DNA of 64,000 nucleotides from Bryobacterales bacterium (lineage in GTDB: Bacteria; Acidobacteriota; Terriglobia; Bryobacterales; Bryobacteraceae). Where the stretch lies: NCBI GenBank assembly GCA_020854055.1, contig JADZGD010000143.1, positions 1 through 64,000 on the forward strand. The letters run 5' to 3'. Both the position numbers and the translations under genes were made by a program. Below are positions 33,296 to 41,439 of this stretch, piece after piece (within the stretch, counting starts at the first letter, position 1; the number at the start of each line of letters is the position of its first letter). The notes under the pieces were generated by a model that was not told where the DNA came from, made no database searches, and worked only from the letters and a program-made list of their open reading frames with translations.

Positions 33296-34582
33296 ATGTT
33301 TCGCCCCAGCCCCCTGGCAGCCTTCGGGCTGATTTCGTTTCTCGCCGCGGCCGCCGTCGCCGCGCCGCCGCTGGCAACCATTCAGGATGTGCTCTACAAA
33401 GCCGATGGCACCCGGTTCAATGGCGTGGTAACGATCGATTGGACCAGCTTTCAGGCCGCCGACACGTCCAACATCGCCACCCAATCGACTACTATCCGCA
33501 TCGTCGATGGAGTTCTCTCGGTGCAACTTGTACCCACCTCCAATGCCGCGGGCGGCGCATTCTACAACGTTCATTACACCAGCGATGGAAAGGTCCAGTT
33601 CTCCGAGCGCTGGGCCGTTCGCCCCAGTCCCACCCCCCTCAAATTGAGGGATGTTCGCATCTCCTCGATCACCTCCGGAACGGCCAGCGCGCTGGCGAAT
33701 GTCCTGGTTGCCGATGTTACCGGTTTACCTCAGGAATTGGACCTGCGCCCGGTCAAAGGGATGTCGTTCGCGCCCAACCGCGCCGCGGCCATCAACTCCT
33801 CGGGCGCTCTCGAAGCAGTGGCTGGCAATCTGTCCGACTGCGTTCACGTGGATGGCACTTCCGGACCATGCGGAAGCGCCGGTGGTCCGGTTGCCGCTCC
33901 GGCGTTTGCCGACGCCGAGACTCCGGCCGGCAATGTCGATGGCGCAAACGCCCAATTCACGCTGCTCTCAGCGCCTTCACCGGCCACCAGCCTGGCGCTC
34001 TATCGCAATGGCGTACTCCAGAAACAGGGCTTCGATTATGCTCTGAACGCCAATATCATCTCGTTCGTCGCGGCGGCAGTCCCGCAACCGGCTGATGTCC
34101 TGCTGGCGTCTTATCGTTCCGAGACTGCGGCCGCATCCGGAATTGCCCCGGTCCAGGTTCTGTGCTCCGGCGCCGGTTCCACTACCGCCCTGCCGGGGCG
34201 CGCCGAACTGGGGCGTTGCACCATCCCGGCTGGCCGGCTCTCGGCGGGAGACCGGGTCGAGATCAGGTTCGAATATTCCCACCACGGAACGTCCGCGTTC
34301 ACCGCCGAAGTGCAATGGGGCAACACTATCGTTGTGTCACGCAATGGATCGGCCGGCGATTCGATCTTTACCGGACACGCCGATGCCGCCGTATCCCAGG
34401 CCGGCGCCGCCATCAGCGCCCAGAGTTGGGGCACCGCCTCAACGCTGGCTTCCGGAGCGCTGCTGGCCACCGATGCATGGTCCAGCCCGATTGACATCAT
34501 TTTCGCCGGCAATACTGCCGCCGGATCGTCCGATCAATTAACGCTCGCCGCCTTCACCGTGCTTCGCTATCCGGCGTTCTGA
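33296..34582 (+). CDS. secreted beta-rich protein behind an attenuator
   Basis: A 428-residue exported protein. The ATG at 33296 has GGAGG 7 bases upstream and starts a signal peptide (LAAFGLISFLAAAAVAAPP); the open frame further upstream is chance. Residues 25-125 form a beta domain (IQDVLYKADGTRFNGVVTIDW, then TTIRIVDGVLSVQLVPT) that I associate with acidobacterial secreted proteins. Residues 200-290 include LALYRNGVLQKQGFDYALNANIISF, like phage tail or adhesin repeats. The last part, from VQVLCSGAGSTTALPG, is another beta-sandwich. No anchor is seen. A surface or matrix role is a guess from context with the pilin gene. Confidence 0.75.
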   Translation: MFRPSPLAAFGLISFLAAAAVAAPPLATIQDVLYKADGTRFNGVVTIDWTSFQAADTSNIATQSTTIRIVDGVLSVQLVPTSNAAGGAFYNVHYTSDGKVQFSERWAVRPSPTPLKLRDVRISSITSGTASALANVLVADVTGLPQELDLRPVKGMSFAPNRAAAINSSGALEAVAGNLSDCVHVDGTSGPCGSAGGPVAAPAFADAETPAGNVDGANAQFTLLSAPSPATSLALYRNGVLQKQGFDYALNANIISFVAAAVPQPADVLLASYRSETAAASGIAPVQVLCSGAGSTTALPGRAELGRCTIPAGRLSAGDRVEIRFEYSHHGTSAFTAEVQWGNTIVVSRNGSAGDSIFTGHADAAVSQAGAAISAQSWGTASTLASGALLATDAWSSPIDIIFAGNTAAGSSDQLTLAAFTVLRYPAF

Positions 34583-34594
34583 CAATGGGTCCGA

Positions 34595-34629
34595 ACGGAG
34601 TGGTAAATCGAGCGTTCTAGCCACTCCGT
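34595..34629 (+). terminator. inverted repeat after the secreted protein gene
   Basis: ACGGAGTGG (34595-34603) pairs perfectly with CCACTCCGT (34621-34629) across a 17-base loop, 13 bases after the stop. There is no U-tract directly after it, so termination is plausible but not certain. Confidence 0.4.
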
Positions 34630-34639
34630 ACCCACTACC

Positions 34640-34726
34640 AGTACTTTTGTACTTATCGGGACAATACTTCGGCCATCTTCCGGTCGGACACCCTAAGCAA
34701 TTTTCACGAACCACTTACGGTGTCCG
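34640..34726. promoter_or_regulatory. two inverted repeats upstream of the Flp pilin gene
   Basis: AGTAC-TTTT-GTACT lies at 34640-34653. A longer repeat has 13-base arms with one mismatch, CGGACACCCTAAG (34685-34697) and CTTACGGTGTCCG (34714-34726), with 16 bases between. No U-tract follows, so a protein-binding site or RNA leader is more likely than a terminator. Confidence 0.45.
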
Positions 34727-34778
34727 CTCGCTTGTTGCATCCGTTCCACTTGTTCAAGATTGAGAGAGGAGATCGATC

Positions 34779-34979
34779 ATGGGAACGTTGAGATTATTTC
34801 GATCGCGAATCTGGCTACTTCGCCTGGCGATGGATACGCGCGGCCAGGACATGATCGAATATGCGCTGATGGCCGCCACGGTCGCTATCGCAGCCGGCGC
34901 GATACTTCCGCCGGTAACACCCGCAGTCAGTACCATCTTCTCGAAAATCGTCGGGGCCTTCGCCAGAACCCCCGGCTAG
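34779..34979 (+). CDS. Flp-family type IVb pilin (solitary)
   Basis: A 66-residue pilin precursor. After a basic leader, RGQDMIEYALMAATVAIAAGAILPPVTPAV contains the conserved glycine, the +5-type glutamate with following tyrosine, and the hydrophobic assembly helix of Flp pilins. The prepilin peptidase would cut near the glycine of the RGQDMIEY segment. AGAGAGGAG gives a strong ribosome site. No tad secretion genes are in the window. Its TAG shares a CTAG with the convergent binding-protein gene. Confidence 0.85.
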   Translation: MGTLRLFRSRIWLLRLAMDTRGQDMIEYALMAATVAIAAGAILPPVTPAVSTIFSKIVGAFARTPG

Positions 34980-35935
34980 TCGAGGTATTTCTTCAGATCC
35001 GGGTTGAGTTGCGCCTGGATGTCGGGATTGTTCAGGTTGTCCTTCGTTATCAGCCGGGGCGGCAGTGCATTCATCTTCTTCGGGGTTTTCCCCTGGAGTT
35101 TCTCGACCGCCAGCATCACCGTCTCATAGCCCATCCGGAAGGGGTCCTGGATGACCAGCGAGTCGAAGACACCATTTTTCAGGTCTTCGAGCAGCGTCGG
35201 GCTGAAATCGAACCCCACCAGCGTCAGCTTGCGCTGGCGTGCCTTGACGGCCTGCGACGCACCCACACTGCCGGTTTCGTTCGAAGCGAACACGCCGTTG
35301 GCCTCGGGATGCGCCGTAAGCATGTTCTCGGCCACCTGAAGCGACTTGGCAAAGTCGCTCCAACCGAATCTTTTGTCCACAATCTCGATGCCCGGGCTCT
35401 TCCGGATCGCATCCTCGAAGCCAGCCTCGCGGGCGATCGACGAGGTGGCCCCTGGTTGACAGGCCACCATGATCACCTTTCCCTTACCGCCCAAGATCTG
35501 GCTCATGCGGACCGCCGCCATTTCACCGGCGCCGTAATTATCCGTAGCCACCCGCGCCGTGAAGACATCGGTATCGACCCCCGTATCGAAGATAATCACC
35601 GGAATGCCTTGTTTTACCGCGCGTTCGACGGCATTCACCATCGCCTTTTTGTCAATCGGCGACAGCGCGATCGCGTCCACGTGACGGTTGATCATCGAAT
35701 CGACAATCTCCAGCTGCCCGTTATAGTCGGTCTCGGTCAGCGGCGCGTTCCACAGGATTTCCATCCCCGTTTCGCGCCCGGCCTTGTTGGCTCCGGCATG
35801 AATCGTCTGCCAGAACATGTGCGAGCGCCCCTGCGGAATCACACCGATCACCTTCTTGCGGCTTCGGTTGCAGGAAACGGCCGCGCCGGCCAGCGCCAGG
35901 GCCATCGCCCGCCGCGAGATCTCATTCATACTCAT
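34976..35935 (-). CDS. periplasmic sugar-binding lipoprotein (ABC-type, orphan)
   Basis: A 319-residue periplasmic binding protein of the ribose/LacI-like family (peripla_BP_4). The leader is SRRAMALALAGAAVSC, with a probable lipobox cysteine. The mature part has two Rossmann-like lobes: KVIGVIPQG, SHMFWQTIHAGANKAGRE, HVDAIALSPID, IPVIIFDTGVDTD, then ANGVFASNETGSVGASQAV and LTLVGFDFSP. These residues fit sugar or autoinducer binding. No permease or ATPase gene adjoins it. The stop overlaps the pilin stop by 4 bases. Confidence 0.88.
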   Translation of the reverse strand: MSMNEISRRAMALALAGAAVSCNRSRKKVIGVIPQGRSHMFWQTIHAGANKAGRETGMEILWNAPLTETDYNGQLEIVDSMINRHVDAIALSPIDKKAMVNAVERAVKQGIPVIIFDTGVDTDVFTARVATDNYGAGEMAAVRMSQILGGKGKVIMVACQPGATSSIAREAGFEDAIRKSPGIEIVDKRFGWSDFAKSLQVAENMLTAHPEANGVFASNETGSVGASQAVKARQRKLTLVGFDFSPTLLEDLKNGVFDSLVIQDPFRMGYETVMLAVEKLQGKTPKKMNALPPRLITKDNLNNPDIQAQLNPDLKKYLD

Positions 35936-36014
35936 CTCGCCCGCCAGTATAACCTGCCGGCCCCACCGTCCGTGGAGCCGCCGGCACTCGGGCTCGGCTA
36001 TGCTGGTGGTTGGA

Positions 36015-37655
36015 ATGATGCGGTTGTGCCTGCTGGTGTTCTCCCTTGCCCTCGCCTCCGGCTACGGCGCGGGCGAACCCAGGCTAATCCTCCGCAACCC
36101 GCCCTTCGAAGTCGCCAGCGCTGCCGGCGTCAAACCGGCGCGCCAGGTGATGAACCAGTTCCTCCAGTTGCGATGGTATCTGGGCTCGCTGCTCGGCAAC
36201 CCCGGCCTCGAACCGGCATTTCCGATCCGCATCGTTGTGGTTGGGGAGAAGCAGGCGGGTGAATATCCGGCCGCGCTCACCCTCGGCCGCGACGCCTACA
36301 CCGCCGCCATCGCCGGGTCTTCCGTGCCCCCGGCGCTGATGCGTCAAGTGGCCGCCTTGCTGCTTCAATCGAGCACCGGGCGCATGCCCGGCATCGTCGA
36401 AAACGGGCTGCTGGCGCTGGTGTCCACCCTCCGCGCCAGGGGACCGGGGATCACCCTTGGCAGTCCCCCCGCCGGAGCCGCCCGCGATCTCGACTGGGCG
36501 CGGATGCGTTTGCTGGCCGTCAATGCGGACTACGCTGGCAAGTTTCGAGTCATGCTGGCGAACCTGCAGCACGGAATCGAATTGGACATCTCCTGCCGCA
36601 ACGCCTTCGGGAAAACGCTGGCCGCGCTTGACCCCGATGCCAGAGCCGCCCTCACCGGCCCGGTCGAAACCACTGAAATCTCCGGTATGCCGCTCAACCC
36701 GGAGCGTGACCTGGTGCCGAAGGATCTCGAAGGGGAAACACCGCGTCTGCTAATGGCCGATCTCAGTGGCACCGAGGCCGCCTACGCCGGCCTCACCGGT
36801 CAGCAGACCGCCGACGGACGGGCGCTGGCCGCCGGAACCGAAGCTGCCTTGGGCGCCGTCATCGACAAAGGCAGCACGAACGCCCGGGTCTATGTTGAAT
36901 TTGCAAAACGAACCCAAAACGCGGCCCGCAAACGGAGTGCCCTTCGGACCGCTTCCCAACTCAACCCTCGTTGGGCGGAACCCGAACTGATGCTGGCTGA
37001 GCTCGAAACCGACCCGCTGCTCAAGGCGCGCCATCTCAGCCAGGCTACCTCACGCGATCCGCGCAACGCGGACGCCTGGCAACAGTTGGCCCGAGCCGAA
37101 ATGCGGCTGAACCATTTCGCGCAGTCCGACAAAGCCTGGGCCGCAGCCGAACGCGCCACCGGTTCTCCGGCCGAGCGCGAGCGCATTATCGCGGCTCGCG
37201 CCGCCATCGAGGACCAGCGCCTGGCCCAGGAAGCAGCCGAACGCCGGCGTGCTGCCGAACAAAAGCAGCGCGAGATCCAGGACCTGAAGAACAAAGCGCT
37301 GGAACGCATCCGGGTTGCCGAAATGAAAGTCAATCGGGGAGAGCCGCCACTCGATCCGAACCAGAAGATCGAGCAGTGGTGGGACGGTCCTCAATCCGCC
37401 GCTTCTCTGAAGGGCATGCTCACGCGCGTCGACTGCCTCAACGGCCCGGTTCGTCTCACCATCGCCCGGACGGGTCACACCCTCGTCAGGCTGTTGATCC
37501 CCGATCCCGGCCAGCTCACAACCGCCGGTACCGGCGACCGCACTTTTGCCTGCGGTCCGCAGAAGCCTCCTCGCCCCGTAACCGTGGGGTACAATCCGAA
37601 ACAGGACACCCGATACAACACCACGGGAGAAGCCGTTTCGCTCGAATTCCACTAG
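36015..37655 (+). CDS. exported protein with TPR-like and coiled-coil regions
   Basis: A 546-residue protein. Starts at 36000, 36015 and 36018 are in frame; 36015 (ATGATG) gives a good signal peptide (LCLLVFSLALASGYG). The N-terminal half resembles the scaffold of acidobacterial DUF1570-like proteins but has no HExxH metal motif. Residues 290-390 look like TPR-type helices (RHLSQATSRDPRNADAWQQLA). A charged coiled coil (about 390-450) precedes a C-terminal domain with NQKIEQWWDGPQ and VGYNPKQD. The stop is followed directly by the MFS gene. It carries the third 13-base repeat. Function unknown. Confidence 0.7.
   Translation: MMRLCLLVFSLALASGYGAGEPRLILRNPPFEVASAAGVKPARQVMNQFLQLRWYLGSLLGNPGLEPAFPIRIVVVGEKQAGEYPAALTLGRDAYTAAIAGSSVPPALMRQVAALLLQSSTGRMPGIVENGLLALVSTLRARGPGITLGSPPAGAARDLDWARMRLLAVNADYAGKFRVMLANLQHGIELDISCRNAFGKTLAALDPDARAALTGPVETTEISGMPLNPERDLVPKDLEGETPRLLMADLSGTEAAYAGLTGQQTADGRALAAGTEAALGAVIDKGSTNARVYVEFAKRTQNAARKRSALRTASQLNPRWAEPELMLAELETDPLLKARHLSQATSRDPRNADAWQQLARAEMRLNHFAQSDKAWAAAERATGSPAERERIIAARAAIEDQRLAQEAAERRRAAEQKQREIQDLKNKALERIRVAEMKVNRGEPPLDPNQKIEQWWDGPQSAASLKGMLTRVDCLNGPVRLTIARTGHTLVRLLIPDPGQLTTAGTGDRTFACGPQKPPRPVTVGYNPKQDTRYNTTGEAVSLEFH
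36903..36915 (+). repeat. 13-base repeat, copy 3
   Basis: The same GCAAAACGAACCC as at 32673 and 32723, here read in yet another frame (Ala-Lys-Arg-Thr). Copies 2 and 3 also share the preceding TT. Confidence 0.6.
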
Positions 37656-38846
37656 ATGCACTCCATTCGCCTGAGATGGGTAGCCCTGGCCATTTTCGTC
37701 ATCGCCTCTTCGCTCAACTACCTGGACCGCCAGGTTCTGGCTACCGTCGCACCGCTGATCGGCGCCGAGTTTCGCCTCACCAACCAGGACTACGGCTATG
37801 TACTGGCAGCCTTCTCCATCGTCTACACGGCTGCCGCGCCCGCCGCCGGCTGGTTGATTGACCGGTTGGGACTGAACCGCGGCATCAGCTTTTCCGTCGC
37901 TGTGTGGTCGCTCGCCGGTGTCGCCACCGGAGCCGTTACCAACCTCACCGGACTACTGGCGGCGCGAGCCGGCCTGGGACTGGGCGAAGCCGGCGGCATA
38001 CCGGCCACTGGCAAAGCGTTGCGTCTTTACCTGCTACCCCGCGAGCGCGCCTTCGGCAACGCCATCAGCCAGCTCGGGCTGAGCGTGGGAGCGATGCTGG
38101 CGCCGGTGGTGGCCACCGCTCTGGCCATGCACTACGGCTGGCGGTCGGCGTTCGTGGTCACCGGACTCTGCGGCCTGCTTTGGATCCCATTGTGGAACTG
38201 GACCGCACAGCGCATTCCGCCCGCCAAGGAAGACGCATCCGGCGCTGACCGCGCTGCCGTGGGCGCGCTGCTTCGCGATCGCCGGTTGTGGGGTCTGGTG
38301 GTAGCCAACATCCTCGGCATGACCTGCTACACGCTGTGGACCAACTGGACCACCATCTTCCTGGTTCGTGAGCACCACCTCACCGTAGCCCAGGCGGTCT
38401 GGTTCGCCTGGGCGCCGCCGGTGGCCTTCAACCTGGGCGGTCTGTTGGGCGGAGTGCTCTCCTGGCGCCTTGTAGTCCGGGGAATGGCGCCCAACCCGGC
38501 CCGGCGCCGTGTCTGCTACATCGGCGCGGTCCTGCTGTTGGTCACCGCCTTGGCGCCACGAATGCACTCGGCTGCCGCCGCTACTGCGATCATCTGTCTG
38601 AGCGCATTCTTCTCTTCGGCCTACAGTGTGAACTTGTACTCGATACCGCTCGACGCCTTTCCCGGCGGCAATGCCGCATTCGGAGTTGCCTGCCTGACCG
38701 CCGCCTATGGCGCGATGCAGACCGTCTTCTCCCCTGTGGCCGGTGGGTTGATCGATGCCTACGGCTTCACGCCGGTTTGTTTGATCGCCGCCATCCTTCC
38801 GGCAGGAGGCGCGTTGACCTTGTTTGCCACCCGGGGCGCCGAATGA
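37656..38846 (+). CDS. MFS transporter (anion:cation symporter-like)
   Basis: A 396-residue inner-membrane transporter with 12 predicted helices. LNYLDRQVLATVAPLI and GWLIDRLGLNRGI (loop 2-3 signature) and RAGLGLGEAGGIPATGKAL match the ACS family, which includes hexuronate and phthalate carriers. The second half starts at about residue 205 (LLRDRRLWGLVVANI). It starts on the base after the preceding stop and overlaps the next gene by 4 bases, so three genes form one transcript. The substrate is unknown; organic acids are likely from the family. Confidence 0.88.
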   Translation: MHSIRLRWVALAIFVIASSLNYLDRQVLATVAPLIGAEFRLTNQDYGYVLAAFSIVYTAAAPAAGWLIDRLGLNRGISFSVAVWSLAGVATGAVTNLTGLLAARAGLGLGEAGGIPATGKALRLYLLPRERAFGNAISQLGLSVGAMLAPVVATALAMHYGWRSAFVVTGLCGLLWIPLWNWTAQRIPPAKEDASGADRAAVGALLRDRRLWGLVVANILGMTCYTLWTNWTTIFLVREHHLTVAQAVWFAWAPPVAFNLGGLLGGVLSWRLVVRGMAPNPARRRVCYIGAVLLLVTALAPRMHSAAAATAIICLSAFFSSAYSVNLYSIPLDAFPGGNAAFGVACLTAAYGAMQTVFSPVAGGLIDAYGFTPVCLIAAILPAGGALTLFATRGAE

Positions 38847-40951
38847 GGCAGGCACTGAAGCGGCGCCTCTTCGCCATGCTGGGCAAAGACCCGGAACCGG
38901 TGATCGTGAGTTTCCTCAGTGGATCTCGCCCGCGGGCGCTGGCGATGATCGAGGAGATCCTCGGGCTCGAGCCGTCACGGCGCCACTTCGCGGTAACCTT
39001 CGACGCATCTCTCAAGCTGCCGGACGGGGTCACGCCAATTCTGCTCCATCGTGGCCCCGCGCCGTGGCTGGCGATGCAGTTGCGCCGCGCGCTCAGCCAC
39101 CGCCGCATCGGTCTCGCGCCGGTGCTGTTCGATCAGGAGCCGTACGGTTCACTCCACGCCGCCGCATTCTTAATCGCACCCAGGCGCATTCTTGCTTACA
39201 ACGCCAACCTGGAACGTCATCACCTGCGGCTGTCAACAGTAGTGGCATCGCTTCTTTTTCTGAGCGGAGTCCCGCTCGATCGGATCTTCCTGCGGCCGCG
39301 ATGGCTCGCACCACGAAGGCGGGACGTCAGTTGGGTGCCGAGCGGTGACAATTACGGTGTCACCGAAGGCCGGGCCTTCACGCCCGGCCGCCGCCGCATC
39401 GCCATCGTGACGCCCTATTACCCCTATCCGCTCTCCCACGGCGGCGCCGTACGAATCTACAACCTGCTGCGGGAACTCGCCCGCGAATTTGACATCCTGC
39501 TCCTTGCCTTCGCACCCAAGGTCCGCGCGGAACACCTGCCCCCGGTCGAGCAATTTTGCTCCCGCATCTTTGTCGTTCCCCAGCCACGCTACCGGGAGCC
39601 GCATTGGTCCACGCTCGATCCGCCGGAAGTGAACGAGTTCCGGGTTCCGTTGATGCGAAGCCTGATCGAGCGCGCCCGCAACGAGTTCAAGGCCGAACTG
39701 GTCCAGTTGGAGTACACCTCGCTCGCCTCCTATCCCGGCGACATCCTGGTGGAGCATGACGTCACCTTCGACCTCTATCAGCAACTTCACCAAGCCTCCG
39801 GCACCCTCTTGTCGGCCTTCAATCTGTGGCGCTGGAAGCGCTTCGAAAAAGCCGCCGTACGCCGGTTCCGCCGCATCGTGGTGATGTCGGACAAAGACGC
39901 CGGCCTGCTCAAATCGTCGAATGTCCGCGTAGTTCCCAATGGCGTTGACCTGAAGCGCTTCCAGCCGAAGCCGGAGACACCTGGCGGCCAACTGCTGTTC
40001 GTCGGTTCATTCCGCCACTTCCCGAACGTCAGCGCAATGCGGTTTCTGCTGGACCGGGTCTGGCCCCTGCTGACGGAACTGGCGCCGGACGTGAAGCTCA
40101 CCGTGGTGGCCGGCCCCGATCCGGAACTTTACTGGAAGCAGCACGCCGGGTCCTCGCCCATGCCCTCCGATCCCCGCGTGCGGATCCTCGGGATGACGCG
40201 CGACGTCCGGCCCTTCCTCATCCAGGCGAATGTGGTTCTGGTACCAACGCTGGTCTCAGCCGGTACCAATCTGAAAGTGATCGAGGCAATGGCAATGGAG
40301 CGGGCCGTGGTCTCCACTACCTCCGGCGCCGCCGGTCTGGGACTGGAACACGGCGCCAACATCTGGATTGCCGATGGCGGGCGGGAGTTTGCGGACGGCA
40401 TCGCTAAACTACTCTCCGATGACCCGCTCCGGACCCGCCTGGCGGCCAGCGCCCGCCGGTTTGCAGTAGAACATTTCGACTGGCAAGTGATTGGAGCACG
40501 TTATCGTGAAATGATCCGGGCGATGCTGCCGCCGCGTTCCACCATCCGCGCCGCAACGCCCGTCGATCTGCAAGTGATTGAGGCTATTCAGGCCGCGTCA
40601 CCTGAGGCCGCGCACTGGGACTGCCGGCGCTATCTCGATTTCGACTCCAGCGTGGCGGTGGTCGATGGCGCCGTTCGCGGCTTCATCGTGACGCGCCGCA
40701 CGGCGCCAGATGAAACCGAGGTGCTCAATTTGGCCGTTGATCCCGATCACCGCCGGATGGGAATTGCCGGAGAACTCATGCGGCACGCCATCGGACGCTC
40801 ACCCGGAGAGGTGTTCCTGGAGGTCCGTGAGTCCAATCTGCCGGCCCGCAAGCTTTACTCGAAACTGGGATTCGAGGATGCCGGTGTACGGCAAAACTAC
40901 TACCAGGACCCCCCTGAAGCGGCTATTGTCATGAGGTTAAGAACGTGTTAA
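38843..40951 (+). CDS. glycosyltransferase fused to GNAT acetyltransferase
   Basis: A 702-residue protein starting at the ATG 38843 within the ATGA overlap with the MFS gene. Residues 1-175 are an uncharacterised N-domain (LFDQEPYGSLHAAAFLIAP-like). Residues 190-555 are a GT-B glycosyltransferase (family 4 style): YPYPLSHGGAVRIYNLLRE, VVPNGVDLKRF, LLFVGSFRHFPN and the C-terminal TNLKVIEAMAMERAVVST glutamate motif. Residues 560-702 are a GNAT domain with VDPDHRRMGIAGELM as acetyl-CoA loop, close to RimI-type enzymes. No stop or ribosome site lies between the parts. It may glycosylate and acetylate surface glycans, or the GNAT part may act on proteins. Confidence 0.85.
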   Translation: MRQALKRRLFAMLGKDPEPVIVSFLSGSRPRALAMIEEILGLEPSRRHFAVTFDASLKLPDGVTPILLHRGPAPWLAMQLRRALSHRRIGLAPVLFDQEPYGSLHAAAFLIAPRRILAYNANLERHHLRLSTVVASLLFLSGVPLDRIFLRPRWLAPRRRDVSWVPSGDNYGVTEGRAFTPGRRRIAIVTPYYPYPLSHGGAVRIYNLLRELAREFDILLLAFAPKVRAEHLPPVEQFCSRIFVVPQPRYREPHWSTLDPPEVNEFRVPLMRSLIERARNEFKAELVQLEYTSLASYPGDILVEHDVTFDLYQQLHQASGTLLSAFNLWRWKRFEKAAVRRFRRIVVMSDKDAGLLKSSNVRVVPNGVDLKRFQPKPETPGGQLLFVGSFRHFPNVSAMRFLLDRVWPLLTELAPDVKLTVVAGPDPELYWKQHAGSSPMPSDPRVRILGMTRDVRPFLIQANVVLVPTLVSAGTNLKVIEAMAMERAVVSTTSGAAGLGLEHGANIWIADGGREFADGIAKLLSDDPLRTRLAASARRFAVEHFDWQVIGARYREMIRAMLPPRSTIRAATPVDLQVIEAIQAASPEAAHWDCRRYLDFDSSVAVVDGAVRGFIVTRRTAPDETEVLNLAVDPDHRRMGIAGELMRHAIGRSPGEVFLEVRESNLPARKLYSKLGFEDAGVRQNYYQDPPEAAIVMRLRTC

Positions 40952-41030
40952 TTTTTCAAGTGAAGGGTAGAGGAACGGTCGCCATCACCGATTTTTCTAC
41001 ATTTGGAATGAATGTGTTACAAGCAATACC

Positions 41031-41069
41031 AGCCGTACGCTTGGCACCATCGAAGACTGGAGTACGGCT
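41031..41069 (+). promoter_or_regulatory. stem-loop in leader of DUF465 gene
   Basis: AGCCGTAC (41031-41038) pairs with GTACGGCT (41062-41069) across 23 bases. The ribosome site AAGGAGGG follows about 10 bases later. A weak promoter (TTGTCA 40926, TAATTT 40949, spacer 17) lies at the end of the preceding gene. Confidence 0.35.
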
Positions 41070-41096
41070 TGGCCCGCCAAGGAGGGTAGTCCCGAG

Positions 41097-41327
41097 ATGG
41101 ATAACGTCCAAAACCAGTTGAAAGCGCATCTGATCGAAAATGATGAAGAGTTTCGGCGTCTGGCTTCCCAGCACGCCGAGTACAAGAGAAAGGTAGAAGC
41201 GCTCGAAGCGCTGCCTCACCCCTCCGAGGATGAGCAGTTGGAAGAAGCCCGGTTGAAGAAACTGAAGCTCCAACTGAAAGACCAAATGACGCAGATGATG
41301 AGTCGCTATCGGGAACAGCACGTCTAA
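41097..41327 (+). CDS. DUF465 (YdcH-like) small coiled-coil protein
   Basis: A 76-residue cytoplasmic protein, nearly all helix. The family pattern is LIENDEEFRRLASQHAEYKRKVEALE, seen in two parts, followed by LPHPSEDEQLEEARLKKLKLQLKDQM. AAGGAGGG precedes the ATG. A strong terminator follows at 41351, so it is a one-gene transcript. The family is widespread; its biological role is unsettled. Confidence 0.9.
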   Translation: MDNVQNQLKAHLIENDEEFRRLASQHAEYKRKVEALEALPHPSEDEQLEEARLKKLKLQLKDQMTQMMSRYREQHV

Positions 41328-41350
41328 CATCAGGTGCGCGAAGTAACAAG

Positions 41351-41391
41351 GCCCGGCCCCTTGATCCTGGGGGGCCGGGCTTTTTCTTTTT
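41351..41391 (+). terminator. intrinsic terminator after DUF465 gene
   Basis: GCCCGGCCCC (41351-41360) and GGGGCCGGGC (41371-41380) form a perfect 10-pair stem with a 10-base loop, followed by TTTTTCTTTTT. Confidence 0.93.
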
Positions 41392-41439
41392 CGGGCTGGC
41401 TTTTGCCGGCACCGGCGACACTGCGATATGGTATCAGCG

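Noticed and set aside
34760-36262. 500-codon open frame across the pilin and binding-protein genes
   Set aside because: It is a shadow frame; Flp pilin and the binding protein have family motifs and ribosome sites, and this frame has none.
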